Positions 1 through 7,855 of a stretch of DNA of 15,997 bases are shown piece by piece. The translations under genes and the position numbers were made by a program. The stretch spans positions 1-15,997 of the forward strand of contig CBHYLN010000125.1 in NCBI GenBank assembly GCA_966128725.1, read 5' to 3'. This stretch comes from JAFDZV01 sp966128725. Its GTDB lineage: Bacteria > Bacteroidota > Ignavibacteria > OLB7. The notes beneath the pieces are model-generated. The model was given only the letters and a program-made list of their open reading frames with translations, was not told the origin of the DNA and searched no databases. The stretch's first letter is position 1, and every line of letters starts with the position of its first letter.

Positions 1-131
1 TTCCCCCCTCCCCGCCCAATACTGCCCGCTCAATACTCCCGCCAACGTCGGCCATTGATCGTTGCCGCCAATCGATTATCGCCAACGGTTCAGCACGGCA
101 CGCGCGCCAATCCGGCTCCGTATCTTCCGGC
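1..131. other. Upstream region of the AraC-type gene, no gene seen
   Basis: No credible coding region starts before 132. The heptamer CAATACT occurs at 17-23 and again at 31-37, a 14-bp period within C-rich DNA, and short inverted motifs such as CAATCGATTATCG follow. This may hold the promoter or operator of the regulator at 132, but no clear -35/-10 pair is visible. Confidence 0.4.
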
Positions 132-932
132 ATGTCGTACCAGGAACATGCTCCCGCACCAGACCTGGCTCCGTTCGTGGAGTGTTACTGGACCACCGCC
201 AGCCCGGTGGCCCGGTCGGTGAAACGTGTGATGCCCGATGGCTGTGCCGACATCATCGTGCGCATCGATGAAGCGCACGGGGCCGGCCCGATTGGCGCGG
301 AGGCGGTTGGCACGATGCGCCAGGCCAGCGTGGTGAGCAGCGAGCCCGGCGTGGAGTTCGTGGCCGTGCGTTTCAATCCCGGCGCGGCCGGGCTGTTTCT
401 GGCAACGCCGCTTGGCGCGCTTACCGACCACACGGTTCCGCTGGAGGACCTTTGGCACGGCGACGCGGCGATGCTCGCCGAACGCCTGGCCGCCTGCCCC
501 GATACGGCGGCGCGCATCGAGATGCTGAACGCGACGTTGGCGGAACGTTTTGCCGACCATCACTGGTACCGGATGGTTGCCGCGGCAGCACGGCGTATCA
601 CCTGTTCGCGGGCGCCCCGACAGGTGAGCAGCCTGGCCGCGGAGATCGGCACCACGACGCGCACGCTGGAGCGTGCGTTTGGCGCGATGGTGGGCATGCC
701 GCCCCGGATGTTCGCGCGGGTTGCGCGGTTGCGCCGGGCAGTGAATCTGTTGCATCGCCAGGCGACGGCATCCCCGGCCGGGATGGACTGGCCGGACATC
801 GTGCACGCTGCCGGGTATTACGACCAGGCGCATCTGGCGCACGAGTTCGCCGAGCTGGCGGGCGTAACGCCAACACAGTATCTGCGCGAGATTGTCGCAA
901 CGGTACAATCGCCGCACACGCCCGGGATGTAG
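132..932 (+). CDS. AraC-family transcriptional regulator
   Basis: 266-residue DNA-binding regulator. The C-terminal half carries the two helix-turn-helix units of the AraC/XylS family: the first at about residues 165-185 (VSSLAAEIGTTTRTLERAF), the second at about 218-245 (DWPDIVHAAGYYDQAHLAHEF), followed by the family-typical GVTPTQYLRE. The N-terminal ~110 residues (PFVECYW..., MPDGCADIIV...) resemble the effector-binding domain common in AraC proteins that sit beside small enzymes of the VOC or DoxX type; the ligand is unknown. The ATG at 132 has no clear SD, but it is the first start giving a whole domain. The VOC gene begins 31 bp after the stop on the same strand, so co-transcription is likely and the regulator may control that neighbour. 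Family assignment is firm; the specific target is not known. Confidence 0.9.
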   Translation: MSYQEHAPAPDLAPFVECYWTTASPVARSVKRVMPDGCADIIVRIDEAHGAGPIGAEAVGTMRQASVVSSEPGVEFVAVRFNPGAAGLFLATPLGALTDHTVPLEDLWHGDAAMLAERLAACPDTAARIEMLNATLAERFADHHWYRMVAAAARRITCSRAPRQVSSLAAEIGTTTRTLERAFGAMVGMPPRMFARVARLRRAVNLLHRQATASPAGMDWPDIVHAAGYYDQAHLAHEFAELAGVTPTQYLREIVATVQSPHTPGM

Positions 933-963
933 TTTCGCGCCGCTGACATTCCGATAATCAACG

Positions 964-1377
964 ATGAAGGTTATGACCTACAAGAAGCTGACTCCGAATC
1001 TGGTGGTGCACGATGTGAACGCCGCCGTTGAATTCTACACGTCGGTGCTGGCGTTCCAGAAGGTGGCGTCGGTGCCGGAGACGGGCACGTTGAACTGGGC
1101 GATGCTGCAGGCCGGCGATGTAACGATCATGCTGCAGGCGCTGGCCAGCATGCACGGCGACGAGGGGCTGCCGTGGTTCACACTGCCAACCGGCAACGAC
1201 GGCGCCCTGCTGTACATCGATGTAAGCGATGTGCGGGCGTTGCGCGCCTCGGTTGAGGGGCACGCCGAGGTGGTGAAGGATCTGCACGGAACGTTCTACG
1301 GCACCACCGAGTTCGCGATCCGCGATCCGTTCGGTTACGTGCTCAGTTTTGCGCAGGACGAGCCGAAGGAAGCGTAA
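964..1377 (+). CDS. VOC family (glyoxalase/bleomycin-resistance fold) protein
   Basis: 137 residues, the usual size of a single-domain vicinal-oxygen-chelate protein with two beta-alpha-beta-beta-beta modules. Recognisable pieces are the N-terminal TPNLVVHDVNAAVEFYTSVL, the strand pair NWAMLQAGDVTIMLQ, the second-module start GALLYIDVSDVRALRASVEG, and the C-terminal TTEFAIRDPFGYVLSFAQ, which is diagnostic of the family. Members bind a divalent metal and act as lyases, dioxygenases or drug-binding proteins; sequence alone does not say which. It follows the AraC-type gene by 31 bp and is probably in the same transcript. ATG 964 is chosen as the first in-frame start; ATG 973 is an alternative that would remove three residues. 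Neither has a strong SD. Confidence 0.85.
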   Translation: MKVMTYKKLTPNLVVHDVNAAVEFYTSVLAFQKVASVPETGTLNWAMLQAGDVTIMLQALASMHGDEGLPWFTLPTGNDGALLYIDVSDVRALRASVEGHAEVVKDLHGTFYGTTEFAIRDPFGYVLSFAQDEPKEA

Positions 1378-1652
1378 GGTTGGGGATGCGAAGCGGTGTG
1401 CGGCTGTGCCATCGCCGTGTATCGCAACGCATGGTTAACTCACCGAGTTGCATCGTTCGTCCGGAGTTGTACTCCGGACGTGGCAACAGGACCCTCAGCG
1501 AGGGCCGGAGAATTGAAAATTAGAAATGGAAAATTAGAAATTCGGGATGTGGGATGCGGCACAACGCATCACCTGTCACTCATAACACACCCTGTATATC
1601 CGGTTATACACGCTTGGTGTCATCGCATGCCTCACTCCTCGCGTTGCGCATG
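1378..1652. repeat. Intergenic patch of hairpins and dispersed repeat modules
   Basis: No credible gene. Contents in order: (1) about 1400-1450, a copy in inverse orientation of the ~67-bp unit found six times at 3994-4621. (2) 1458-1480, a perfect 10-bp stem with loop TGT (arms CGTCCGGAGT and ACTCCGGACG), almost identical to 4267-4289. (3) 1492-1504, a second small stem, CCCTC/GAGGG. (4) 1515-1542, an A-rich 14-bp tandem repeat (GAAAATTAGAAATG then GAAAATTAGAAATT). (5) 1592-1611, a decayed copy of the 20-bp palindrome at 4240-4259. The hairpins could terminate the VOC transcript on one side and the convergent propeller gene on the other, but no T-tract follows them. Confidence 0.75.
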
Positions 1653-3833
1653 TCAGTGGCGCACCACAAACGGCGCGGTTGTTTGCGTGCCGCTGCATGC
1701 CAGGCGTACGCGGTAGGAGCCGGATGGCAATTCATCACAATCGATGGCCGCGCTGTTAGCCCCCGGCTGCACTACCCCGCTTGCAAGGCGCAGCACGACG
1801 CCGCCGCGCGTATCAATCACATCCACAACCGCCCGCACTGGCGCGCCGCCGTTGATGGTGTACTCCACCATGGCAGCGCCGGAAGCAATGTTCGGTATCA
1901 CACGCAGTGTCGTCGCGCCGGGGGCATCGGCGGGGCGCATCCGCACGCCCGCGACAACGGCGCGTTCCAGCACGTAGAGCCCGTCGTCGGTTCCCATCCA
2001 CACATCACCATCACGATCGAACGCAAAGGCGTTGACGTTCGCCGCCGGCAGCGGCGAGGAGAACCCGTCGAACACGGTATTGCGATTGCCAACCAGATGC
2101 TCCACGCCGCTTGAATCCAATTCGAACGGAATGTTCCCGCGCCCGCACCACAGGTCCCCGCGCCGGTCCACCGCGATTGCCCAGAAAGCGCCGGCACGCA
2201 GCGGGCTGTTTCCGGGGTCCATCTGTTGCCACGTTGCGCCGTCGAACCTGAGAATGCCGCGTGTGTTGGTGGCCACGTACGGCTGGCCGGATGCGTCCAC
2301 CGCCACGGCCCTGATCTGCGTGAAATCGGCGGCGGTTTTGTCCAGCGCCCACGATTGCCAGGCATATTGCTCAACATCCAGGCGCGCTATCTTGTTCTGG
2401 CCGATGGTCACCCAGACGTGTCCGTTGCTGTCCACCGCCATCCTGCCCGGCGCGCCGGCGGGAACAGCCGTAGTGCCGAAGCCATACTGTGTCCATGCCG
2501 TGCCGTTGAAAGAGATGAGCGAACGATCGGCCAACAGGAACCAGCACAGCCCATGCCGGTCAACGGCCAGATCGAGAACACCCGCCGTCGGCAGCGGCGA
2601 GATTGCCGGTGTGTAGGTCTTCCAGGTTGTGCCTTCCAGACGCGCCACCCCGGCCGACGTCAGGAACCAGACAGTGCCGTTGGGCGCAACGGCCACCCTC
2701 CCCACGGAATTGGCTGGCAGCCCGGAGTTGGCCGTGCTGTACGTCTTCCAGCTCCCATCCAGGAAGCGGGTTGCTCCGGCCGAGCTGGCTGCCCATACCG
2801 AGCCGTCGGGCGCGGCGGCAACATCGTTGATAGTGTTGGCGGGCAGATCATCAAGCGTTGTCGGCAGGTCGGCCCAGGCATTCCCATCGAAGTACGCGAT
2901 GCCGTTCCACGTAGCCACGCTCAGTTCGCCGCGATTTCCGGCCAGGCCGATTGCCGCGGATTGCATTCCGGCAGCCAGCGCCTCCGGCGCACCGCGCAGG
3001 CGTTGCCAGGCCGTTCCATAGAACTTCTCAATCGAGGTCTGCGTCAGCGCCCACACCGCGCCCAGGGAATCCTGGAACACCTTCCAGACGCGTTTGTCGC
3101 TCAACGCGCCCGGCCCTTGCCCGTACAGCGTGCAGGTTGTACCGTCGTACCGAGCCACACCAGCGTTGGTGGCAATCCACAATCCACCGGAACGCGCCGC
3201 CGCGCACGAGATCCACGAGCCCGTTGGCACACCGCAGGGACGCAGGTCCAGCTCGGCCCATCCGGTATCGTCGTGGCGGTACAGATGGTGCCCGCGCGAA
3301 ACGGCCCACACAGTGCCATCGCGCCCACATGTCAGTTGGTCCACGTACTCGTGCATCAGGCCCGCCGGAATCGGAACCGGCGCCAACGAATCCCCCACCA
3401 GATGCCGCACGTCGCCGGCGCGGTCGCCCGCGACCCACACCGAACCATCGCCTGCCACCGCAAGCGACTTCACGATGAATCCCGGCGCGCTCCATGCCTG
3501 GAAGGTGCTGCCGTCGAACCGTTGCAGCGCGCTGCGCGACGTGCCACGCCCGGACCCCACGGCCAACCACAGGGCGCCGCCGCTGTCGAGCTCCACATCG
3601 TTCACAACATTATCCACAAGGCCGGCATTGGCCTCGTTGTATACCGTACGGGCGCGGCTGGCCTTGTCCACGCGGACAAGCCCGGCGCTGGTCGCAACCC
3701 AGATAAAGGGTCCGGCATCGGCAACATCGTACGCCAGCCCGGTGTAGGTATAACAGCGCCAATGTTCGCTTTGGGCGGATGCAACCGTGCACATGGCACA
3801 GATGAGGAACACGGGAAGCAGAAGACGTTTCAT
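1653..3833 (-). CDS. Secreted beta-propeller protein with probable T9SS sorting domain
   Basis: 726 residues. Residues 1-20 are a signal peptide (MKRLLLPVFLICAMCTVASA, cleavage expected before QSEHW), which is why the start at 3833 is preferred over an ATG 25 codons upstream that would place a charged tail before it. The body is a run of about a dozen ~40-residue repeats of the form (V/I)xxVAVDxxGxVWxxT.xGvaRfdG.tW, for example DVAAAPDGSVWAASSAG and VGRVAVAPNGTVWFLTSAG. These resemble the two-component-regulator propeller (Reg_prop) blades and suggest one or two seven-bladed propellers. The last ~85 residues (TLRVIPNIASG..., ending GSYRVRLACSGTQTTAPFVV) resemble the FlgD-like/type IX sorting domain, so the protein is likely exported and surface-attached. 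No enzyme motif is seen, and binding partners are unknown. No SD is visible. Confidence 0.85.
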   Translation of the reverse strand: MKRLLLPVFLICAMCTVASAQSEHWRCYTYTGLAYDVADAGPFIWVATSAGLVRVDKASRARTVYNEANAGLVDNVVNDVELDSGGALWLAVGSGRGTSRSALQRFDGSTFQAWSAPGFIVKSLAVAGDGSVWVAGDRAGDVRHLVGDSLAPVPIPAGLMHEYVDQLTCGRDGTVWAVSRGHHLYRHDDTGWAELDLRPCGVPTGSWISCAAARSGGLWIATNAGVARYDGTTCTLYGQGPGALSDKRVWKVFQDSLGAVWALTQTSIEKFYGTAWQRLRGAPEALAAGMQSAAIGLAGNRGELSVATWNGIAYFDGNAWADLPTTLDDLPANTINDVAAAPDGSVWAASSAGATRFLDGSWKTYSTANSGLPANSVGRVAVAPNGTVWFLTSAGVARLEGTTWKTYTPAISPLPTAGVLDLAVDRHGLCWFLLADRSLISFNGTAWTQYGFGTTAVPAGAPGRMAVDSNGHVWVTIGQNKIARLDVEQYAWQSWALDKTAADFTQIRAVAVDASGQPYVATNTRGILRFDGATWQQMDPGNSPLRAGAFWAIAVDRRGDLWCGRGNIPFELDSSGVEHLVGNRNTVFDGFSSPLPAANVNAFAFDRDGDVWMGTDDGLYVLERAVVAGVRMRPADAPGATTLRVIPNIASGAAMVEYTINGGAPVRAVVDVIDTRGGVVLRLASGVVQPGANSAAIDCDELPSGSYRVRLACSGTQTTAPFVVRH

Positions 3834-3993
3834 GTGATGAAGCCAATGAGTTGAACCATTCCGAGCCGTCCGGCGCCGGTCGCGCTCGCCACGGTGCCAA
3901 CATCGCATGGCAACGACAAGGGTTCACTACGCATTTATTACGCACGAACGTGAACGAACATCACGGAACGGCGAAGGTGGCGATGCAACATGC

Positions 3994-4241
3994 GGCGGGG
4001 TAAGCGGCGATGACACAACCACACAGCGTTTCGCATGCATAACCCGACGAGTTAATCATTCGACGCGATAATCGGCAATGCACAGCCGCGCAACGCCCCG
4101 CATGCATAACTCACAGAGTTCACCATGCGACGCGGTAAACGGCGATGACACAACCACACAGCGTTTCGCATGCATAACCTGACGAGTTAATCATTCGACG
4201 CGGTAAGCGGCGATGATGCAGCCGCGCAACGATCACAGCCT
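3994..4241 (+). repeat. Tandem ~67-bp intergenic repeat, units 1-4
   Basis: Four adjoining copies start near 3994, 4061, 4128 and 4196; the last is cut short by a palindrome. Shared landmarks in each are CGACGCGGTAA, then GGCGATG or GGCAATG, ACAACC or GCCGCGCAAC, GCATGCATAAC, and GAGTTAATCAT(T/G) or GAGTTCACCATG. Units 1 and 3 are nearly identical; unit 2 is the most diverged. Period is 67-68 bp. The copies are non-coding in any consistent frame. Confidence 0.8.
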
Positions 4242-4259
4242 GTATATCCGGATATACAG
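4240..4259. repeat. Perfect 20-bp palindrome, copy 1
   Basis: CTGTATATCCGGATATACAG is a perfect palindrome with no loop. It is fused to the end of repeat unit 4 and is followed at once by the hairpin module beginning ATCGTTCGTCCGG. Related copies are at 4601-4622 and, decayed, at 1592-1611. Confidence 0.85.
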
Positions 4260-4266
4260 CATCGTT

Positions 4267-4289
4267 CGTCCGGAGATGTACTCCGGACG
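4267..4289. repeat. Hairpin module shared with 1458-1480
   Basis: Arms CGTCCGGAG and CTCCGGACG flank ATGTA. The surrounding ~37 bp (ATCGTTCGTCCGG...ACGTGGCAAC) is nearly identical to 1452-1487 in the same orientation, showing a mobile or copied module on both sides of the propeller gene. Confidence 0.8.
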
Positions 4290-4490
4290 TGGCAACGAGA
4301 CCGCCGTCGAGGGTCGGGAGTACAATTCCCGACCTGCAAGGGGCCAAAGGAAGAACGGTACGCACCTACGGCGCTATGGTACATATGCCTGGGTGAATGC
4401 TACAGACGGGTGGCGCCTACGGCGCCCTGCCACGCCGGATTCAAGCGGCGAGACACGTCACCCGCAGGGTAGCAATCCGCACAAACCATT

Positions 4491-4621
4491 TGATGCGGTG
4501 AACGGCAATGCACTGCCACACAACGCCCCGCATGCATAACCCGACGAGTTAATCATGCGACGCGGTAAACGGCGATGATGCAGCCGCGCAACGATCACAG
4601 CCTGTATATCTGGATATACAG
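4491..4621 (+). repeat. Tandem ~67-bp intergenic repeat, units 5-6
   Basis: Two more copies of the 3994-4241 unit, starting at 4491 and 4558. Unit 6, like unit 4, breaks off after GCGCAACGATCACAG and runs directly into a 20-22-bp palindrome (4601-4622). The same truncation with the same junction in two places indicates that a composite module (unit plus palindrome) was duplicated as a block. Confidence 0.8.
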
Positions 4622-4622
4622 G
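4601..4622. repeat. 22-bp near-perfect palindrome, copy 2
   Basis: Arms CCTGTATATC and GATATACAGG are exact complements around a two-base TG centre. It sits at the end of repeat unit 6 exactly as the 4240-4259 copy sits at the end of unit 4. Confidence 0.85.
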
Positions 4623-4903
4623 CATGGCGTCTTCGCATGCCCCAACAGGGCATCGGAACATAGCCCGGGGCAACGCCCCGGGGATACAGACCCCATCGAT
4701 CGGCCAACCCCAACGGGGTTACGGAACCACGGATGGATGTGCAGGTAGACCCGATCCACCGACATCGGACATGAAATGTCCGACGTCGCGCCGCCGGGAC
4801 CATGGCAATGGATGGTTGTAGATCGTATGTAGCGCCGCAGCGGTGGGGATGTGCGAGGTTGGGGGTGTGATGCGCACTGAATTACTCTGGAGCATGTATT
4901 GCC

Positions 4904-7855
4904 ATGAACACGGAACGGCCACCCGACACGGATGCTGCCTGGCGCCTCTTCTGGGCGAAGACCGATCGCGAGGGGGAACGCGGCCCTGAGTGGACGCGCC
5001 CGCTCTGGGCGCACCTGATCGACGTGGCGAACACGGCGGAGCTGACGTGGGAGCGCGTGCTCCCCCCCGGGACGCGCACGCGGCTGGCGGCGGCGGTGGG
5101 CCTGAGCGAGGAGGATGCCGGCCGCTGGTTCTCGTTGATGATCGGCATGCATGACATCGGCAAGGCGATCCCCTCCTTCCAGGCGATGCACGCGCCGTCG
5201 CGCGCGCGGCTGGCGGCGGCGGGCATCACGTTCCGCAGCGGAGAATACGCCGTCGAGGAGCGGCTGCACCACGGCCACGCGTCGATACCGGTAATGATCG
5301 ACTGGCTGCGCCGCCACGCGCCGGAGCGTGCCTGGCAGGACGATACGATCGAAGGGATCGCCGCGACCGTCGGATTCCATCACGGCAAGCTTGCCACGCG
5401 CGACTGTTGGCTGCCCGACGGACGCTTCCGCATCAACGCCGGCACGAAGGACTGGGAGGCGCCGCGCTTCGCGCTGCTCGACGCCGTGGTCGAGGCATGG
5501 GGCGCGCCGATGCCCGCGGCGATCGCGGGCCGCAGGATGCAATGGCCCTCGTGGCTGATGGAGCTTGCCGGGTGGTGTACGATGGCCGACTGGCTCGGCT
5601 CGATGGCCCGGGAGTATCCGGACGTGGCGCACGCCGACGACATGCGCGCGTACGTTGCGGCAAGCCGTGCCGGGGCGAAGAGCGCGCTGATCGCGGCCGG
5701 GTTCGGCGCGCGCGCCGCGCTGCGCCCACGCTCGTTCGGGGAGCTGTTCGCCGACAACAAGGGCAACCCGCGCACACCGCGCGAGCTGCAGAGCGTGATG
5801 ATCGAGGCGATCCCGTCCGGCGCCGGGCACGCCCCCACGCTCACGATCGCGGAGGCATCCACCGGCGAGGGGAAGACCGAGGCGGCGCTGGTGCTGACGC
5901 TGCGGCAACAGGCCGACGGCGGGCCTGGCTTCTACACCGGCATGCCCTCACAAGCAACGAGCAACGGATTGTTCGGACGCGTGGAGCGATTCCTCGAACG
6001 CGCACACGACCCGACGGCCGGCGGCGCCAACCTGTTGCTGGTGCATGGATCGAGTACGCTGGACCCCGCGCAGGAACGGCTGCGCCTGCGCTTCCTTGAT
6101 CCGCGCCATGCGATGGAACAGCTGTTCGACGGCGAGGGCCTGACTGCCTCGGACCGCGCGCGCGTGGAGACGGCAGGATGGTTCATGCCGAAGAAGCGGA
6201 GCCTGCTGGCGCCGTACGGCGTGGGGACGGTGGACCAGGCATTGCTGGGAGTGCTCTACGCGAAGCACTTCTTCCTGCGACACATCGGCCTGGCCGGAAA
6301 GACCGTGATCTTCGACGAGGTGCACGCCTACGACACGTACATGAACGCGCTCTTCCGACGGCTGCTCTGCTGGCTGCGTTCCAACGGGGCGCACGTGATA
6401 GTGCTCTCGGCAACGCTGCCGGGCGCCACACGGCGCGGGATGATCGAGGCGTGGACCGGGCGCCCGTGCATCGACACGGATATCCCGGTCACGCCGGAAC
6501 CGGACGCCGCCGCCTCCCCCTCACCACATCCTCCGTACCCGATCGTCTGGCATGTGCACTCCGGGGCCGACGGCGTCGACATCGTGCATGGGCATCGCTT
6601 CGCCGCCACGCTGCATCAGCGAGCGACGCTGTGCGAGACGTCCGCCGCCCCGGACGACGTGGTGCAGTCGGTGATCGGCGCGCTGCGGGCAGGAGCGGCA
6701 GTCGCGGTGATCGTGAACACCGTGGCGCGAGCGCAGGAGTTGTTCCGAGCGGTGAGCATGGCTCTGGAAACGGAGACCGCGCGGCCGGAGGCGTACCTGT
6801 TCCATGCGCGGTTCCCGTACGAGCTGCGCCGCAACGTGGAGGCGGCGGTGATGGAACGATTCGGCGAGCGGCGCCAGCCGGGCGTCCCCGCCCTGCTGGT
6901 CGCCACACAGGTGGCCGAGCAGAGCCTCGACATCGACGTGGACGTGATGTTCAGCGACCTGGCGCCGATCGACCTGCTGTTGCAGCGCGCGGGGCGGCTG
7001 CACCGCCATCGGGATCATCATGCGGGGCAACGTCCTGCGGGCTTCGCCGACCCGATCCTCCACGTGATGGTACCGGGGACGACGGTCGACACGCCGGCGA
7101 GGGCCGACGCGCTGCCGAACTTCGACGCGATCAGCGGCGGCGGCAAGGTGTACGACACAGCCCGCATGATGCGCACGTGGTGGGCGTTGCGCGGGCGCAC
7201 GGGATGGAACCTGCCGGACGATTATCGCGGACTGATCGAAAGCGTCTACGCCGACGGCATCATGCCCGCGCCCGAGGCGCTTCCGGCCACCGCGCGCGCG
7301 CGGTGGCCGGCCGCGGAACCGGAGATGAGCAAGCGGTACGCCCTCGAGGAGGACGAGGCGAAGCGCCGCGCAATCCCCGCTCCCCAGAAGTTGCGCGACA
7401 TGGTGCTCGCCGAAAAGCGCGCGCTGAATGAGCAGGACGACGCCCCGATCGAGACGCACCCCGCGTATCTGGCGCTTACGCGCCTGGGCGGCCCCTCCTT
7501 CGATGTGGTCTGCCTGCACATCGACACGGCCGGACGGCTGTGGCTCGACCCCGGCCATCGCGAACCGCTCCCCTCTCGTGCGCCGCTGAGCGACGCGGCA
7601 ACCCGCCGCCTGATGGAGTGCACCGTGAAGCTGTCCGGTGAGCATCTGATTCCCGCGGTGAAGGCAGCCCGAACGCAGGCGGAGGCGGACGGGCGATGGC
7701 ACGCGCTGGTGGCCGACAACGCCGCGCTCGCGCGGCACGACGTGATGATGTTTCGCGACCGTCACTGGCATTCGAACGACGGCTCGCATCATTTCTTATA
7801 CGATACGATCTATGGAATCATTCGACCGACGAGGAAGGATCGGGAGGTGGTCTGA
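4904..7855 (+). CDS. cas3: Cas3, type I-E HD nuclease-helicase
   Basis: 983 residues, within the normal size range for full-length I-E Cas3. After Cascade opens an R-loop, Cas3 nicks the displaced strand and unwinds and degrades it with metal and ATP. The N-terminal HD nuclease shows H37 (WAHLID), H83-D84 (GMHDIGKAIPSFQ), the HHGH at 122-125, H159-H160 (GFHHGK) and D229 (MADW). The SF2 helicase shows motif I GEGKT at 321-325, motif Ia TGMPSQATSNGLFGR near 345-359, DEVH at 471-474, SAT at 502-504, and motif VI QRAGR at 694-698 after TQVAEQSLDIDVDVMFSDL. A C-terminal domain follows. HD and helicase are in one chain, so this is not a split cas3'/cas3''. The start at 4904 has only a weak distant GGAG (4889-4892). 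The stop overlaps the start of cse1 by one base. All catalytic motifs look intact. Confidence 0.97.
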   Translation: MNTERPPDTDAAWRLFWAKTDREGERGPEWTRPLWAHLIDVANTAELTWERVLPPGTRTRLAAAVGLSEEDAGRWFSLMIGMHDIGKAIPSFQAMHAPSRARLAAAGITFRSGEYAVEERLHHGHASIPVMIDWLRRHAPERAWQDDTIEGIAATVGFHHGKLATRDCWLPDGRFRINAGTKDWEAPRFALLDAVVEAWGAPMPAAIAGRRMQWPSWLMELAGWCTMADWLGSMAREYPDVAHADDMRAYVAASRAGAKSALIAAGFGARAALRPRSFGELFADNKGNPRTPRELQSVMIEAIPSGAGHAPTLTIAEASTGEGKTEAALVLTLRQQADGGPGFYTGMPSQATSNGLFGRVERFLERAHDPTAGGANLLLVHGSSTLDPAQERLRLRFLDPRHAMEQLFDGEGLTASDRARVETAGWFMPKKRSLLAPYGVGTVDQALLGVLYAKHFFLRHIGLAGKTVIFDEVHAYDTYMNALFRRLLCWLRSNGAHVIVLSATLPGATRRGMIEAWTGRPCIDTDIPVTPEPDAAASPSPHPPYPIVWHVHSGADGVDIVHGHRFAATLHQRATLCETSAAPDDVVQSVIGALRAGAAVAVIVNTVARAQELFRAVSMALETETARPEAYLFHARFPYELRRNVEAAVMERFGERRQPGVPALLVATQVAEQSLDIDVDVMFSDLAPIDLLLQRAGRLHRHRDHHAGQRPAGFADPILHVMVPGTTVDTPARADALPNFDAISGGGKVYDTARMMRTWWALRGRTGWNLPDDYRGLIESVYADGIMPAPEALPATARARWPAAEPEMSKRYALEEDEAKRRAIPAPQKLRDMVLAEKRALNEQDDAPIETHPAYLALTRLGGPSFDVVCLHIDTAGRLWLDPGHREPLPSRAPLSDAATRRLMECTVKLSGEHLIPAVKAARTQAEADGRWHALVADNAALARHDVMMFRDRHWHSNDGSHHFLYDTIYGIIRPTRKDREVV

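Larger units (their letters stand above)
3834..4903. repeat. 1.07-kb gene-free repeat and palindrome mosaic upstream of cas3
   Basis: No supportable gene; the short ORFs here read straight through repeats. 3994-4241 and 4491-4621 carry ~67-bp repeat units. Between and after them lie palindromes and hairpins: 4240-4259; 4267-4289; 4312-4334 (10-bp stem, loop ACA, one G:T pair); GGCGCC-TAC-GGCGCC at 4412-4426; 4601-4622; 4637-4653; 4664-4682 (CCCGGGGC/GCCCCGGG); 4706-4720 (AACCCC/GGGGTT); and 4765-4783 (TCGGACAT/ATGTCCGA, loop GAA). The decamer CCTACGGCGC is repeated at 4365 and 4416. The cas3 promoter should lie in the last ~100 bp, but no convincing -35/-10 pair was found. Confidence 0.8.

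Noticed and set aside
2226..3854. 542-codon plus-strand ORF opposite the propeller gene
   Set aside because: It lacks recognisable domains and is antisense to a protein with a signal peptide, regular blade repeats and a sorting domain; a GC-rich shadow frame.
4213..4539. 108-codon plus-strand ORF in the repeat mosaic
   Set aside because: It reads through palindromes and repeat units that are also present in other frames and orientations; no SD or domain.
4845..4851. GGGGATG upstream of cas3 as a possible second lone CRISPR-like repeat
   Set aside because: Only the GGGGATG core matches; the 5' arm cannot pair as a repeat hairpin and the following bases differ.
4878..4885. TGAATTAC shared between the cas3 upstream region and the spacer-like stretch after the lone repeat (13160-13167), as a self-targeting site
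   Set aside because: Eight bases are too few, and they fall at the far end of the would-be spacer rather than in the seed.
6521..7792. 423-codon minus-strand ORF opposite cas3
   Set aside because: Shadow of the helicase region in GC-rich DNA; no family features.
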